A DNA stretch of 64,000 bases from Streptococcus suis (GTDB lineage Bacteria; Bacillota; Bacilli; Lactobacillales; Streptococcaceae): assembly GCF_016743335.1 (NCBI RefSeq), contig NZ_WCJE01000006.1, forward strand, positions 1 through 64,000. Reading direction: 5' to 3'. The notes beneath the pieces were generated by a model that saw nothing but the letters and a program-made list of their open reading frames with translations, did no database searches and was not told the DNA's origin. Of this stretch, positions 43,012-53,816 are shown one piece after another. Position numbers and translations under genes: made by a program. Positions within the stretch are counted from its first letter, which is position 1; every line of letters begins with the position of its first letter.

Positions 43012-44963
43012 AAATTCAAGACGTTTTGAGAAAAGATGTCATGTTGCTTGATTTGCAAGCGACAAACAAGGAAGCAGTTATCGATGAAATGATTGCCAGT
43101 TTGGTTGATAAAGGTTATGTAACGGATTTTGAGGTATTCAAAACAGGTATCATGAACCGTGAAGCACAAACGACAACAGGACTTGGTGATGGTATCGCAA
43201 TGCCACACGCTAAGAATGCTGCGGTGAAAGAGGCAACTGTTCTCTTTGCTAAATCAAACAAGGGCGTTGACTACGCAAGTCTTGACGGTCAACCAACTGA
43301 CTTGTTCTTTATGATTGCAGCTCCAGAAGGTGCTAACGATACTCACTTGGCTGCCCTTGCTGAATTGTCTAAATACTTGATGAAGGCTGGATTTGCTGAC
43401 AAACTTCGTGGCGTATCTAGTCCAGAAGAAGTGCTTGCAGTCTTTGACGCAGCGGAAGCGGCAGACAAGGCAGCTGAAGAAGTGGTTCCAGCACCAAGTG
43501 GTGACCGTCCATTTATCGTTGCAGTTACAGCTTGTACAACAGGTATTGCCCACACTTACATGGCAGAAGAAGCTCTTAAGAAGCAAGCTGCTGAAATGGG
43601 TGTTGACATCAAGGTTGAAACCAACGGTGCTTCAGGTGTTGGAAACAAACTGACTGCTGAAGACATCAAGAATGCAGCTGGTGTTATCATTGCAGCAGAT
43701 AAGGCTGTCGATATGCCTCGTTTCAATAGCAAACCTTTGGTATCTCGTCCAGTTGCAGCTGGAATCAAACAACCAGAAGAATTAATTAACCTTATCTTGG
43801 AGGGTAAAGCATCAGCTTACACAGCGTCAGAAGGAGTAGCTACTGTGGAATCTTCAGAAAAACTCAGTCTTGGTAAAGCGTTCTATAAACACTTGATGAG
43901 CGGTGTTTCTCAAATGTTGCCATTCGTTATCGGTGGCGGTATCTTGATTGCCCTTGCCTTCCTATTCGATGGAGCTCTAGGTGTGCCGCAAGACAGCCTT
44001 GGTAGTCTTGGTTCATACCATGAAATCGCAGCTATGTTCATGAAGATAGGTGGAGCAGCCTTCGGCTTCATGTTGCCACTTCTTGCAGGTTACATTGCTT
44101 ACTCAATTGCTGAAAAACCAGGTTTGGTTGCAGGTTTCGTAGCTGGTGCAATCGCTAGTAGCGGTCTTGCGTTCGGTAAAATTCCTTACGCAGCTGGTGG
44201 TGAAGAAACGCTTGCTCTTGCAGGTGTATCATCTGGTTTCTTGGGTGCTCTTGTCGGCGGTTTCCTTGCTGGTGGTGTCGTGCTTGTTCTTCGTAACGCA
44301 TTGCGTAACATGCCAAAATCACTCCAAGGTTTGAACGCTATCTTGCTCTTGCCACTGTTGGGAACAGCAATCACTGGTTTCTTGATGTTCTTCGTCAACA
44401 TCCCAATGGCAGCTATCAACACAGGTATGAACAACTTCCTTGCAGGTCTTGAAGGTAGCTCTGCTATTCTCCTCGGCCTTGTCCTCGGTGGTATGATGGC
44501 AGTCGATATGGGTGGTCCAGTCAACAAGGCAGCTTATGTCTTCGGTACAGGTACACTTGCAGCAACTGTTGCAGATGGTGGTTCTGTTGCCATGGCAGCG
44601 GTAATGGCAGGTGGTATGGTTCCACCGTTGGCAGTATTCGTTGCAACCCTTCTTTTCAAAGACAAATTCACACAAGAAGAGCGTAACTCAGGTTTGACAA
44701 ACATCGTTATGGGTCTTTCATTCATCACTGAAGGTGCGATTCCGTTTGGTGCTGCTGACCCAGCTCGTGCAATCCCAAGCTTTATCGCTGGTTCTGCCCT
44801 TGCAGGTGCCTTGGTCGGTTTGTCAGGCATCCAATTGATGGCTCCTCACGGTGGTATCTTCGTTATCGCTTTGACATCTAATCCATTGCTTTACATCGCC
44901 TATGTTTTGATTGGTGCGGTTGTATCAGGTATCCTTTACGGAGCACTTCGTAAAGCTAAATAA
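43008..44963 (+). CDS. fruA: PTS fructose transporter subunit IIABC
   Basis: This 651-residue protein imports fructose and phosphorylates it at C1. Domain order is IIA (about 1-148, phospho-His H67 in GIAMPHAKN), IIB (about 169-265, phospho-Cys C176 in VTACTTGIAHTYMAEE) and IIC (about 295-645, about eight to ten membrane helices). It is the last gene of fruRKA, followed by a terminator. Confidence 0.96.
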   Translation: MKIQDVLRKDVMLLDLQATNKEAVIDEMIASLVDKGYVTDFEVFKTGIMNREAQTTTGLGDGIAMPHAKNAAVKEATVLFAKSNKGVDYASLDGQPTDLFFMIAAPEGANDTHLAALAELSKYLMKAGFADKLRGVSSPEEVLAVFDAAEAADKAAEEVVPAPSGDRPFIVAVTACTTGIAHTYMAEEALKKQAAEMGVDIKVETNGASGVGNKLTAEDIKNAAGVIIAADKAVDMPRFNSKPLVSRPVAAGIKQPEELINLILEGKASAYTASEGVATVESSEKLSLGKAFYKHLMSGVSQMLPFVIGGGILIALAFLFDGALGVPQDSLGSLGSYHEIAAMFMKIGGAAFGFMLPLLAGYIAYSIAEKPGLVAGFVAGAIASSGLAFGKIPYAAGGEETLALAGVSSGFLGALVGGFLAGGVVLVLRNALRNMPKSLQGLNAILLLPLLGTAITGFLMFFVNIPMAAINTGMNNFLAGLEGSSAILLGLVLGGMMAVDMGGPVNKAAYVFGTGTLAATVADGGSVAMAAVMAGGMVPPLAVFVATLLFKDKFTQEERNSGLTNIVMGLSFITEGAIPFGAADPARAIPSFIAGSALAGALVGLSGIQLMAPHGGIFVIALTSNPLLYIAYVLIGAVVSGILYGALRKAK

Positions 44964-44973
44964 TTTTGATTGA

Positions 44974-44998
44974 AACCTTGCTTCTGGCAAGGTTTTTT
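44974..44998 (+). terminator. Terminator of the fru operon
   Basis: AACCTTGC/GCAAGGTT stem, loop TTCTG, six T. Confidence 0.85.
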
Positions 44999-45058
44999 AG
45001 CTATTTCACGAGGATTATGGTATAATGTGAGTATTATTGTTATTAGAGGAGTCTTGAA

Positions 45059-45433
45059 ATGGAAATCATTCGCGATAAAGAATTTGTCAATCAGTATCAT
45101 TTTGATGCCCGCAATCACGCGTGGGAGAAAGAGAACGGAATTCCGGAAACAAAATTGAAAGTTGACTTTCAATTGATTGAGCAAAATCGTGCGGAAAATC
45201 GAACATCTATGATTACCATTTTGCGCTTTATGATTGTACTAGATCATTTTGTAATTTCAGGTGCCATGAGTCAGGCCGTTCACTTACCAAATCGATTGGT
45301 AGAAGAGCCAACTGAATTTACTGATGAAGAAAAACGGGTTTTGGTAGAGCCTCTTTTGGACATTTTAAAACGAATGACTTATGAGGTTACTGAAATCGCC
45401 TTTGATGCACCAGGAGTGAATTTGGAGTTTTAA
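45059..45433 (+). CDS. DUF1149-family protein
   Basis: The 124-residue protein fits DUF1149, a streptococcal/lactobacillar family with a SecB-like fold; no function is established. It starts [19 protein letters not shown] with a RBS TTAGAGGAG upstream and a TATAAT at about 45020. degV begins one base after its stop, which suggests one transcript. Confidence 0.8.
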   Translation: MEIIRDKEFVNQYHFDARNHAWEKENGIPETKLKVDFQLIEQNRAENRTSMITILRFMIVLDHFVISGAMSQAVHLPNRLVEEPTEFTDEEKRVLVEPLLDILKRMTYEVTEIAFDAPGVNLEF

Positions 45434-45434
45434 T

Positions 45435-46286
45435 ATGAAATTAGCAGTTATAACTGACTCATCGGCTGTTTTGAATGTTCAAAGTATTGAGCGGGATGAC
45501 CTGTTTGTCCTAAGCATTCCAGTCAGCATCGATGGGGAAAATTATATCGAAGGGCAAAATTTGACGGTTGAAGAGTTTTATCAAAAAATGGCTTCATCGA
45601 AAGAATTACCTAAAACAAGTCAACCGAGTTTGATGGAACTAGAAGAAATTCTGGCTAAATTAACAGAGAAAGGTTATACACACGCACTTGGCTTATTCTT
45701 GTCATCAGGTATTTCAGGTTTTTATCAAAATATTCAATATTTGGCTGATGAATTTGACGGTCTGACAGTTGCCTTTCCTGATACAAAAATCACCTCAGCA
45801 CCTTTGGGAATGATGGTGGAGAATGTCCTTAAATGGGCTGATGCAGGACTTAGTTTTGAAGAGATTACTGGGAAATTGGACCAAGAAATTGGCAAGACTA
45901 CAGCCTTCATCATGGTTGATGACCTCAATCATTTGGTAAAAGGTGGTCGCTTGTCCAATGGTGCAGCCTTGCTTGGCAATCTTTTGAGCATCAAACCGAT
46001 TCTGTATTTTACAGGTGAGGGTAAGATTGAAGTGTACGAAAAAGTTCGGACGGAGAAGAAAGCCATTAAGCGACTCTTGGAAATCCTCCAAGAACAAACC
46101 AAAGAAGGACAATATCAGATTGCTATTATTCACGCCAACGCACCTCAGAAGGCTGAAAACTTTAAACAGCAGTTGGAAGAAGCAGGTGTCGGTAGCGATT
46201 TACCAATCGTGTCATTTGGTTCGGTCATCGGTACGCACTTGGGAGAAGGAGCTGTAGCCTTTGGTATTTCTCCCATTATTGAATAG
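45435..46286 (+). CDS. DegV-family fatty-acid-binding protein
   Basis: The 283-residue protein has the DegV start [13 protein letters not shown] and the domain features TSQPSLMEL and [18 protein letters not shown]. Some DegV proteins (FakB) present fatty acids to the kinase FakA; whether this one does is not shown. It is co-transcribed with dapB (8-bp gap with TAGGAG). Confidence 0.9.
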   Translation: MKLAVITDSSAVLNVQSIERDDLFVLSIPVSIDGENYIEGQNLTVEEFYQKMASSKELPKTSQPSLMELEEILAKLTEKGYTHALGLFLSSGISGFYQNIQYLADEFDGLTVAFPDTKITSAPLGMMVENVLKWADAGLSFEEITGKLDQEIGKTTAFIMVDDLNHLVKGGRLSNGAALLGNLLSIKPILYFTGEGKIEVYEKVRTEKKAIKRLLEILQEQTKEGQYQIAIIHANAPQKAENFKQQLEEAGVGSDLPIVSFGSVIGTHLGEGAVAFGISPIIE

Positions 46287-46294
46287 GAGTTTGC

Positions 46295-47062
46295 ATGACA
46301 ATTAAGGTAATTATCGCAGGATTTAAAGGAAAAATGGGTTCAACGGCTGTTGAGATGGTCAAAGGTGACGCAGAACTTAGTCTGGCTGCCTTGGTGGATC
46401 CCTTTGCGACAGAAACAGAAGTAGATGGTGTTCCTGTTTTCAAGACCAAAGAAGAAGTTGCCAGCCTAGAAGCTGATGTATGGGTGGATTTTACAACGCC
46501 AAAATTTGCCTATGAAAACACCCGCTTTGCCTTGGAAAATGGATTCGCACCTGTGGTTGGAACGACTGGATTTACTCCAGAAGAAATTGAAGAATTAACT
46601 GCCTTGTCTGCTGAGAAGGGGTTGGGTGGCTTGATTGCTCCTAACTTTGCTATTGGCGCTATCTTGCTCATGCAATTTGCAGCACAGGCAGCCAAGTATT
46701 TCCCAAATCTTGAAATCATCGAACTACACCATGACAAGAAGAAGGATGCACCGAGCGGAACAGCTGTCAAAACGGCTGAACTCATTTCCCAAGTCCGTCA
46801 GTCACAGAGTCAAGGTGCAGCGGATGAAGAAGAAATGATTGCTGGAGCTCGTGGGGCAGAATTTGACGGCTTCCGTATCCATTCAGTACGCTTGCCAGGT
46901 CTTGTTGCACACCAAGAAGTGATTTTTGGGGCACAGGGAGAAGGCTTGACCATCCGTCATGACTCTTACGATCGCATTTCCTTTATGGGCGGTGTCAACC
47001 TCGGCATTAAAGAGGTAGTCAAACGCTCACAACTCGTTTATGGTTTGGAACACTTATTATGA
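46295..47062 (+). CDS. dapB: 4-Hydroxy-tetrahydrodipicolinate reductase
   Basis: DapB acts in lysine synthesis. The 255-residue protein has the nucleotide-binding start [28 protein letters not shown] and the catalytic block [19 protein letters not shown] (about 145-163) with the His pair and Lys. Coupled to cca by a 4-bp overlap. Confidence 0.96.
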   Translation: MTIKVIIAGFKGKMGSTAVEMVKGDAELSLAALVDPFATETEVDGVPVFKTKEEVASLEADVWVDFTTPKFAYENTRFALENGFAPVVGTTGFTPEEIEELTALSAEKGLGGLIAPNFAIGAILLMQFAAQAAKYFPNLEIIELHHDKKKDAPSGTAVKTAELISQVRQSQSQGAADEEEMIAGARGAEFDGFRIHSVRLPGLVAHQEVIFGAQGEGLTIRHDSYDRISFMGGVNLGIKEVVKRSQLVYGLEHLL

Positions 47063-48270
47063 AATTAAACAATCTGCCTTCTGAGTTTCAGGAGGCTTTG
47101 CCGATTTTAGAGAAAATTAAAGCCGCTGGCTTCGAGGCTTATTTCGTTGGCGGTTCCGTTCGTGATGCCATTCTCGGTAGACCTATTCATGATGTCGATA
47201 TTGCGACATCAAGCTACCCTCAGGAAACGAAACAAATCTTTTCACGGACTATTGATGTCGGAATTGAACACGGTACGGTGTTAGTCTTAGAAGGCAAAAA
47301 AGAGTATGAAATTACCACCTTTCGGACAGAGGAGGAGTATGTCGACTTCCGCAGACCAAGCCAGGTTTCTTTTGTGCGTTCCTTAGAAGAAGATCTCAAA
47401 CGTCGCGACTTCACGGTCAATGCCTTTGCCCTTGATGAGGAGGCACAGATTGTCGACCTCTTTGATGGGATGACTGACTTAGAAAACCGCACCCTACGAG
47501 CTGTAGGCATCCCGGCTGAGCGTTTCAATGAAGATGCCCTCCGTATCATGCGTGGATTTCGCTTTGCGGCGACCTTGGACTTTGAGATTGAGCCGACGAC
47601 CTTTACAGCTATGGTTGCAACCGCACCGCTCTTGGAAAAAATCTCCGTGGAGCGTAGCTTTATCGAGTTTGATAAACTCTTGATGGCGGATTTTTGGCGA
47701 AAAGGCTTGCGCGCTATGATTGATTCCAAGGCTTATGATTTCTTGCCTGATTTAGCTAGAAAAAGTGATGAATTAGAGACCATGCTAACAAGCCTGACAG
47801 AGGAATTTCGCTTTTCGACTTCTGAACAAGCTTGGGCCATGCTCTTTGTCTGCCTAGGTATTGATAACATCAAATCCTTCCTGAAAAAATGGAAAACCAG
47901 CAATGATTTCCAACGAAGCGTAATCAAGTTGGTAGAGATTTATCAGCTTCGCCAAGCAGGACCTGTTACCAAGCAAATCTGTTTCAAATATAGCAAAGAA
48001 TTCTTGTACTTGGTAGAGGAACTCCGTCAAGCACAAGGTCTTGTTACAGATTTTGCAGTAATTGACAAGATTGACCAAGCCTTGACTATCCATGACAAGC
48101 ATGAAATTGTTGTCAATGGTGGTCATCTGATGAAGGCATTTGACCTCAAACCAGGTCCAGTATTAGGAGAACTACTCAAAGAGGTGGAATTCCAGATTGT
48201 GGAAGGACAGCTGGAAAACGAAGAGCAAGCGATTATGACATTTGTGAAAGGAATTTTAGAGAATGAGTGA
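47059..48270 (+). CDS. cca: CCA-adding tRNA nucleotidyltransferase
   Basis: The enzyme adds CCA to tRNA 3' ends. The 403-residue class II protein has the head motif [24 protein letters not shown] (catalytic DxD within DVDIA), [11 protein letters not shown] and the tRNA-binding segment RIMRGFRFA. It overlaps dapB and the ABC-F gene on either side. Confidence 0.96.
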   Translation: MKLNNLPSEFQEALPILEKIKAAGFEAYFVGGSVRDAILGRPIHDVDIATSSYPQETKQIFSRTIDVGIEHGTVLVLEGKKEYEITTFRTEEEYVDFRRPSQVSFVRSLEEDLKRRDFTVNAFALDEEAQIVDLFDGMTDLENRTLRAVGIPAERFNEDALRIMRGFRFAATLDFEIEPTTFTAMVATAPLLEKISVERSFIEFDKLLMADFWRKGLRAMIDSKAYDFLPDLARKSDELETMLTSLTEEFRFSTSEQAWAMLFVCLGIDNIKSFLKKWKTSNDFQRSVIKLVEIYQLRQAGPVTKQICFKYSKEFLYLVEELRQAQGLVTDFAVIDKIDQALTIHDKHEIVVNGGHLMKAFDLKPGPVLGELLKEVEFQIVEGQLENEEQAIMTFVKGILENE

Positions 48271-50131
48271 TTTTATCGTTGAACACCTGACTAAATCTGT
48301 CGGAGATAAAACGGTCTTTGCTGATCTGTCTTTCATCATTCATCAGGGCGACCGAATCGGGATTATCGGGGTCAATGGTACAGGAAAGACGACTTTGTTG
48401 GATGTTCTGTCAGGTCGCATCGGTTTTGATGGAGACGTGTCGCCTTTTCGCACTAAAAATGCCTATAAAATTGCCTATCTGACCCAGGAACCTGATTTTG
48501 ATGAAAGTAAGACGGTTTTAGACACCGTTCTTTCTTCTGACCTTCGTGAAACCCAGCTGATTCGTGAATACGAGCTGCTCTTATCTCATTACGATGAAGC
48601 CAGTCAAGCAAGACTGGAGAAAGTCATGGCAGAGATGGATTCTCTCAATGCTTGGGAGATTGAAAGCCAGGTTAAAACAGTTCTTTCAAAACTAGGTCTA
48701 ACAGACCTCAACAAAACTGTTGCTGAGTTATCAGGTGGTCTACGTAGACGAGTGCAATTGGCCCAAGTCCTCCTTGGCAATGCTGACTTGCTCTTGCTGG
48801 ATGAACCGACCAACCACCTGGACATTGATACCATTGAGTGGTTGACGACTTTTTTGAAAAATACTAAAAAGTCTGTTCTCTTTATTACCCACGATCGCTA
48901 TTTCTTGGACAATGTAGCCACACGGATTTTTGAATTGGACCGCGCCAGCTTGACCGAATATCAGGGAAATTACCAGGATTATGTTCGCTTAAAAGCGGAA
49001 CAGGACGAGCGAGATGCCGCCCTTCGCCATAAGAAAGAGCAACTCTACAAGCAGGAGTTGGCTTGGATGCGCAGACAACCTCAAGCTCGTGCTACCAAGC
49101 AGCAGGCCCGTATCAATCGTTTCCATGACCTCAAAGGCGATTTAGCCAACAAGATAGACGATAGCGAACTGGAAATCAATTTTGAAACCTCTCGTATCGG
49201 TAAAAAAGTCATTAACTTTGAAAATGTCAGCTTTTCCTATTCTGACAAGCCCATTTTAAAAGACTTTAACCTACTCATTCAAAACAAGGACCGCATCGGT
49301 ATTGTTGGTGATAATGGCAAAGGAAAATCTACATTACTCAATCTAATCGCAGGTGATTTGCAGGCAGACAGCGGTAAAGTAGATATTGGAGAAACCATCC
49401 GTATCGGGTATTTTTCTCAGACCATCAAGGGCTTGGACGAAAGCAAGCGGGTCATCAATTTCTTGCAGGAAGTGGCAGAAGAAGCTCAGACGACATCTGG
49501 TATGGTTTCTATCGCAGAACTCTTGGAGCAATTCCTCTTCCCACGTAATACCCACGGTACCCTGATTGAAAAGTTATCAGGTGGGGAGAAGAAGCGACTT
49601 TATTTGCTTAAGATTCTTTTGCAACGGCCCAATGTTCTCTTACTAGATGAGCCGACCAACGACTTGGACATAGCGACTCTGACAGTCTTGGAACATTTCT
49701 TGCAGGGCTTTACTGGTCCAGTCATTACCGTTAGTCACGACCGCTATTTCCTAGACAAGGTAGCCAATAAAATCTTGGCTTTCGAAGATAGCGATATTGA
49801 GACCTTCTTTGGCAACTACACAGACTATCTGGATGAGAAGGCCTTTCTGGCTTCCAGCTCTGCCATTTCCTTGGAAAAACCAAAGGAGAAAAGCGAAAAG
49901 GTCAAAGAGAACAAGAAGCGGATGTCCTATTTTGAGAAACAGGAATGGGCAACCATCGAAGAGGATATTGCTGGCTTGGAGGAGCGGATTGCGGAAATCG
50001 AGGCGGAAATGCTGACCTGTGGTAGTGATTTTACAAAATTGTCCGATTTGCAGAAGGAATTGGATGAGAAAAACGACCTGCTCTTGGAAAAATATGAGCG
50101 GTATGAGTATCTGAGCGAGTTGGAGGGCTAG
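48263..50131 (+). CDS. ABC-F family ATPase (Uup/YfmR-like)
   Basis: The 622-residue soluble protein has two ABC domains: Walker [10 protein letters not shown] (about 36-44) and GDNGKGKST (about 352-360); signatures LSGGLRRRV and LSGGEKKRL; Walker [13 protein letters not shown] and [12 protein letters not shown]; and a C-terminal coiled coil (about 550-615), typical of Uup/YfmR. ABC-F proteins act on ribosomes at the E site to relieve stalling. It is not obviously a resistance type. Overlaps cca by 8 bp. Confidence 0.9.
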   Translation: MSDFIVEHLTKSVGDKTVFADLSFIIHQGDRIGIIGVNGTGKTTLLDVLSGRIGFDGDVSPFRTKNAYKIAYLTQEPDFDESKTVLDTVLSSDLRETQLIREYELLLSHYDEASQARLEKVMAEMDSLNAWEIESQVKTVLSKLGLTDLNKTVAELSGGLRRRVQLAQVLLGNADLLLLDEPTNHLDIDTIEWLTTFLKNTKKSVLFITHDRYFLDNVATRIFELDRASLTEYQGNYQDYVRLKAEQDERDAALRHKKEQLYKQELAWMRRQPQARATKQQARINRFHDLKGDLANKIDDSELEINFETSRIGKKVINFENVSFSYSDKPILKDFNLLIQNKDRIGIVGDNGKGKSTLLNLIAGDLQADSGKVDIGETIRIGYFSQTIKGLDESKRVINFLQEVAEEAQTTSGMVSIAELLEQFLFPRNTHGTLIEKLSGGEKKRLYLLKILLQRPNVLLLDEPTNDLDIATLTVLEHFLQGFTGPVITVSHDRYFLDKVANKILAFEDSDIETFFGNYTDYLDEKAFLASSSAISLEKPKEKSEKVKENKKRMSYFEKQEWATIEEDIAGLEERIAEIEAEMLTCGSDFTKLSDLQKELDEKNDLLLEKYERYEYLSELEG

Positions 50132-50467
50132 ATGAAAATTCTTGTCATGTCATATATGGTCATCTATCTCTTGGTGACCTTGGGAGCGGCTCTGTTTAGC
50201 TATCTAAAGACCAAAAAAATGAATACATTGCGCTTGGTGTTAACGGTCTTATCCATGCTCTTGCTGGCTGTCACGCTTTATTTTTATAGTCAGTCTTATC
50301 ATGATCTTCAGATGGTTGGATTTGCTCTAGGATTTACCTTTATTTCTACTCTTTTTCTCTATAATGGAACGAAAGAAGGTAGTAATTTTACGACAGTTAT
50401 GCTCTTTTCCATTGGAAGGTTTATCTTACATATTCAATTTTTAATTTTGCTCTATCTTTTCAGATAG
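50132..50467 (+). CDS. Small membrane protein of unknown function
   Basis: The 111-residue protein has four hydrophobic segments and few charged residues (KTKKMN after the first helix). I do not recognise the family. It starts on the base after the ABC-F stop, so it is part of that operon. GGAG within the preceding codons serves as RBS. Confidence 0.65.
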   Translation: MKILVMSYMVIYLLVTLGAALFSYLKTKKMNTLRLVLTVLSMLLLAVTLYFYSQSYHDLQMVGFALGFTFISTLFLYNGTKEGSNFTTVMLFSIGRFILHIQFLILLYLFR

Positions 50468-50491
50468 GGTATTTTTTATCCGTACAAATTC

Positions 50492-50531
50492 ATGCAAAGG
50501 CTTTACGCAAACCTTTGCATTGTGTTATAAT
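50492..50531 (+). promoter_or_regulatory. glk promoter with palindrome over the -35
   Basis: Perfect 9-bp arms ATGCAAAGG (50492-50500) and CCTTTGCAT (50512-50520) flank CTTTACGCAAA; -35 TTTACG (50502-50507) is in the loop and -10 TATAAT lies at 50526-50531. Such a palindrome could be an operator. Confidence 0.6.
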
Positions 50532-50558
50532 AAAGAAAATACATTTGAGGTGATGATT

Positions 50559-51518
50559 ATGTCTAAAAAAATTATCGGTATTGACTTGGGTGGTACATCT
50601 GTTAAATTGGCCATTTTGACTACTGAGGGAGAAATTCAAGAAAAATGGTCTATCAAGACAAATATTTTAGATGATGGAAGTCACATTGTTCCTGATATTA
50701 TTGACAGTATCAAGCATCGATTTAAAACACATGGTTTGACAAAGGATGACTTCTTGGGTGTTGGTATGGGGTCTCCAGGTGTCGTTGATAGCGAAGCTGG
50801 TACTGTTATCGGTGCCTATAACCTCAACTGGAAAACCTTGCAATTGGTTAAAGAGCAGTTTGAATCTGCCCTTGGTTTGCCATTCTTTATCGACAATGAT
50901 GCCAACGTTGCAGCCCTTGGTGAGCAATGGGTTGGTGCTGGAAACAACAATCCAAACGTTGTCTTTATGACGCTTGGTACAGGTGTCGGCGGTGGTGTCA
51001 TCGCTGCTGGAAACTTGATTCGTGGGGTCAAAGGTGCTGGTGGTGAATTGGGCCATATCACAGTTGACTTTGATGAGCCATTTGCATGTACTTGTGGTAA
51101 GAAAGGTTGTCTAGAAACAGTTGCTTCAGCAACAGGTATTGTCAATCTCAGCCGTCGCTATGCTGATCAATACGCTGGCGATGCAAAACTGAAACAAATG
51201 ATTGACGATGGCCAAGATGTAACGGCTAAGGATGTCTTTGATTTGGCAAAAGAAGGCGATGATTTGGCTTTGATTGTCTACCGTCACTTCTCAGAATACC
51301 TAGGTGTTGCTTGTGCCAACATTGCTGCAGTCCTCAATCCTGCCTACATCGTTCTAGGTGGCGGTGTATCAGCTGCAGGAGAGTTCTTATTGGATGGTGT
51401 TCGCAAGGTCTTTGCTGAAAATAGCTTCCCACAAATCAAGGAAAGTACACAAATTGTCTTGGCAACACGTGGTAATGATGCAGGTGTATTGGGCGCAGCA
51501 TCACTCGTCTTGAAATAA
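50559..51518 (+). CDS. glk: ROK-family glucokinase
   Basis: Glk phosphorylates glucose with ATP. The 319-residue protein has the ATP motif GIDLGGTSVKLAIL (residues 6-19), the catalytic Asp in FIDNDANVAALGEQ and the ROK zinc motif CTCGKKGCLETVAS (about 179-192). The start at 50559 is 8 nt after GAGG; the 13-codon extension upstream overlaps the promoter. Monocistronic with its own terminator. Confidence 0.95.
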   Translation: MSKKIIGIDLGGTSVKLAILTTEGEIQEKWSIKTNILDDGSHIVPDIIDSIKHRFKTHGLTKDDFLGVGMGSPGVVDSEAGTVIGAYNLNWKTLQLVKEQFESALGLPFFIDNDANVAALGEQWVGAGNNNPNVVFMTLGTGVGGGVIAAGNLIRGVKGAGGELGHITVDFDEPFACTCGKKGCLETVASATGIVNLSRRYADQYAGDAKLKQMIDDGQDVTAKDVFDLAKEGDDLALIVYRHFSEYLGVACANIAAVLNPAYIVLGGGVSAAGEFLLDGVRKVFAENSFPQIKESTQIVLATRGNDAGVLGAASLVLK

Positions 51519-51523
51519 TCGTT

Positions 51524-51549
51524 AAAAGCAGAGGGAACTCTGCTTTTTT
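51524..51549 (+). terminator. Terminator after glk
   Basis: AAAAGCAGAG/CTCTGCTTTT stem, loop GGAA, T run. Confidence 0.85.
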
Positions 51550-51642
51550 AAATCCGCCGTCACAATTTCTTTATATACATATATTGAAAAATGTAGTATT
51601 TAAGCGTACAATGAAAGTGTAAAGAGAAAGGAGTGTCACCTT

Positions 51643-51921
51643 ATGAAACAGGTAAACATGTCTAAAATAATCAACTATCTGACCATTCTTGGTTTATTGA
51701 TTTTGTTATCTGCCTTTTTCCTTGATAACTGGATTCGTGACTGGTTTTTCCCGTCTAGCTGGGGAAACGTAGCAACTATGTTGATACTCCCTCTACTGGG
51801 GACTCTAATTCTCATACTATCTATCTACTATAAAAAATTGTGGACTGGTTTGATTAGTATCTTCTTAATGATCTCATTTCCTCTGATATTCGGTATTGGC
51901 TACTTTATATTTGGCCCCTAG
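51643..51921 (+). CDS. Small membrane protein of unknown function
   Basis: The 92-residue protein has three hydrophobic segments separated by short polar loops (NWIRDWFFPSSW; YKKLW). No family was recognised. AAAGGAG lies 9 nt before the ATG. It is paired with the next gene (11-bp gap), which is also a small membrane protein, so the two may act together. Confidence 0.65.
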   Translation: MKQVNMSKIINYLTILGLLILLSAFFLDNWIRDWFFPSSWGNVATMLILPLLGTLILILSIYYKKLWTGLISIFLMISFPLIFGIGYFIFGP

Positions 51922-51932
51922 AAGGAGTGGTT

Positions 51933-52235
51933 ATGAACCTGACTTTACTAAAAAGATTAAATCTAGTTTTGTATGGTATCGCAATTTTTCTCATCGTCAT
52001 GCTATTTTTACCAATAGGCCAATGGTTTGATATTGTAAACGTGAATTTCAAACTAGCATTTTTCATCATTCCCTTTTTCGGTCTAGCTAGCTTACCAACG
52101 GCTATTTATACGAAGAATGTTCGTCAGATATTGTTGAGTGTTCTCTTGCTAGCCTTGTATTTTATATTGTTCAGTCTAGTAACTACCCTCGCTGGTTTGT
52201 TCCAGCTCAACCTCTACCCCCTGCTCTATAAATGA
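51933..52235 (+). CDS. Small membrane protein of unknown function
   Basis: The 100-residue protein has three hydrophobic segments, with TKNVRQ between the second and third. ATG at 51933 follows AAGGAG by 5 nt and is preferred to GTG at 51927. It is probably co-transcribed with 51643-51921. Function unknown. Confidence 0.65.
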   Translation: MNLTLLKRLNLVLYGIAIFLIVMLFLPIGQWFDIVNVNFKLAFFIIPFFGLASLPTAIYTKNVRQILLSVLLLALYFILFSLVTTLAGLFQLNLYPLLYK

Positions 52236-52236
52236 C

Positions 52237-52263
52237 AACTCCAGTTCAAAACTGGAGTTTTTT
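52237..52263 (+). terminator. Terminator before thyA
   Basis: AACTCCAG/CTGGAGTT stem with six T; the thyA promoter begins inside its T run. Confidence 0.85.
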
Positions 52264-52275
52264 GCTAGAATTTGC

Positions 52276-52281
52276 TATACT
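52276..52281 (+). promoter_or_regulatory. Extended -10 promoter at the thyA start codon
   Basis: TTTGCTATACT gives an extended -10 (TGC + TATACT at 52276-52281). The ATG begins 7 bp downstream at 52288, so the mRNA may be leaderless; no RBS is present. Confidence 0.6.
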
Positions 52282-52287
52282 AAAATT

Positions 52288-53127
52288 ATGACAAAAGCAG
52301 ATAGTATTTTTAAAGAAAACATTCGTAAGATTATGGAAGAGGGCGTTTTTTCGGAAAATGCTCGCCCTCGTTACAAGGATGGAAATGTAGCTAATTCCAA
52401 GTACGTTACAGGCGCCTTTGCTGAATATGATTTGTCTAAGGGCGAGTTTCCTATTACAACACTTAGACCTATTCCAATTAAGTCGGCCATCAAAGAAATT
52501 CTCTGGATTTACCAAGACCAGACCAATGATTTGTCGGTTTTACAGGAAAAATACGGTGTCCAGTATTGGAATGACTGGGAAGTTGAGGGAACTGGTACAA
52601 TCGGTGAACGTTACGGTGCTATTGTGAAAAAACATGACATTATTTCAAAAATCCTCAAGCAATTGGAGGAAAATCCATGGAATCGCCGCAATGTGATTTC
52701 ATTGTGGGATTATGAAGCGTTTGACCAATCTGCAGGTCTCTTACCGTGTGCCTTTCAGACTATGTTTGACGTTCGACGAGTGGATGGGGAGATTTACCTG
52801 GATGCAACTCTAACTCAGCGGTCAAATGATATGCTAGTAGCCCATCATATCAACGCGATGCAGTATGTAGCCCTTCAGATGATGGTTGCTAAACATTTTG
52901 GCTGGAAGGTTGGGAAGTTTTTCTATTTCATCAACAATCTTCACATCTATGATAATCAGTTTGAACAAGCTGAAGAATTGCTCCGTCGTACACCATCTGA
53001 AGTAGAGCCTCGTTTGGTCTTGAACGTCCCAGACGGAACAAACTTTTTTGATATTAAAGCAGAAGATTTTGAGTTGGTGGACTATGAGCCAGTTAAACCG
53101 CAACTCAAATTTGACTTGGCGATTTAA
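52288..53127 (+). CDS. thyA: Thymidylate synthase
   Basis: ThyA methylates dUMP using methylene-tetrahydrofolate. The 279-residue protein belongs to the lactococcal-type group, with the nucleophile C154 in [30 protein letters not shown] and the C-terminal FELVDYEP. It lies upstream of dfrA, which recycles the dihydrofolate it produces, but with 174 bp and a hairpin between. Confidence 0.96.
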   Translation: MTKADSIFKENIRKIMEEGVFSENARPRYKDGNVANSKYVTGAFAEYDLSKGEFPITTLRPIPIKSAIKEILWIYQDQTNDLSVLQEKYGVQYWNDWEVEGTGTIGERYGAIVKKHDIISKILKQLEENPWNRRNVISLWDYEAFDQSAGLLPCAFQTMFDVRRVDGEIYLDATLTQRSNDMLVAHHINAMQYVALQMMVAKHFGWKVGKFFYFINNLHIYDNQFEQAEELLRRTPSEVEPRLVLNVPDGTNFFDIKAEDFELVDYEPVKPQLKFDLAI

Positions 53128-53301
53128 GATGAGGGGGCTTTCCAGCACCAGTGAGATTCACATTCTACGAATCTCGGAATCTCCCCTATCTCTGAGGAGT
53201 CGGTGATAGTTTCAGCATGATAAAAATTTGCACTAGACCTACTTGGTAAGTGCATTTTTCATGTTTTTTTGATAGAATGATAGGACGGAAAGTGAGAGAA
53301 A
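53128..53301 (+). other. thyA-dfrA spacer with hairpins
   Basis: A hairpin GAGATTC/GAATCTC (about 53152-53176) is followed by TTGCACT...AGTGCA with T run (about 53230-53258), a likely terminator. No gene is seen. RBS-like GGAAAG precedes dfrA. Confidence 0.5.
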
Positions 53302-53814
53302 ATGACTAAAAAGATTGTTGCCATTTGGGCTCAAGATGAAAATGGATTGATTGGAAAAGGTGATAGACTTCCTTGGTCATTACCAGCTGACTTTGCTCAT
53401 TTCAAAGAAACGACAACAGGTCACACGATGGTGATGGGACGTATAACCTTCGACGGCATGGGTAAACGTGCTCTTCCCAATCGTCACACCATCGTTTTGA
53501 CAACGGATAAAACCTATCAACTAGAGAGTGAACGTGTTACCATTTTACACAGTGTGGAAGATGTCCTAGATTGGTATAACAAACAGGAGCAGACACTATT
53601 TGTGATTGGTGGGGGACAAATTTTTACTGCCTTTGCACCTTACATTGAAACATTAATAGTGACAGATATTCACGGTCAATTTAATGGCGATGTGTATTTT
53701 CCGAAAGCATTTCCTATGGAGAAATTTCAGCTACAAAGCGCCAATTTACGTCCAAAAGACGAGAAAAACCCGTATGATTTTACAATAAAAACCTATGAAA
53801 GAAGAGATGGTTAG
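53302..53814 (+). CDS. dfrA: Dihydrofolate reductase
   Basis: The chromosomal trimethoprim target; it reduces dihydrofolate with NADPH. The 170-residue protein has the start KIVAIWAQDENGLIGKGDRLPW, DFAHFKETTTGHTMVMGR and VIGGGQIF. The segment between them carries the Ile of KKIVAIW rather than any acquired-type sequence, so it is taken as the housekeeping enzyme. Followed by a small gene and clpX. Confidence 0.96.
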   Translation: MTKKIVAIWAQDENGLIGKGDRLPWSLPADFAHFKETTTGHTMVMGRITFDGMGKRALPNRHTIVLTTDKTYQLESERVTILHSVEDVLDWYNKQEQTLFVIGGGQIFTAFAPYIETLIVTDIHGQFNGDVYFPKAFPMEKFQLQSANLRPKDEKNPYDFTIKTYERRDG

Positions 53815-53816
53815 GC

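Noticed and set aside
53128-53260. Candidate small RNA between thyA and dfrA
   Set aside because: Only simple hairpins with one terminator-like end and no clear promoter; kept as a spacer note.
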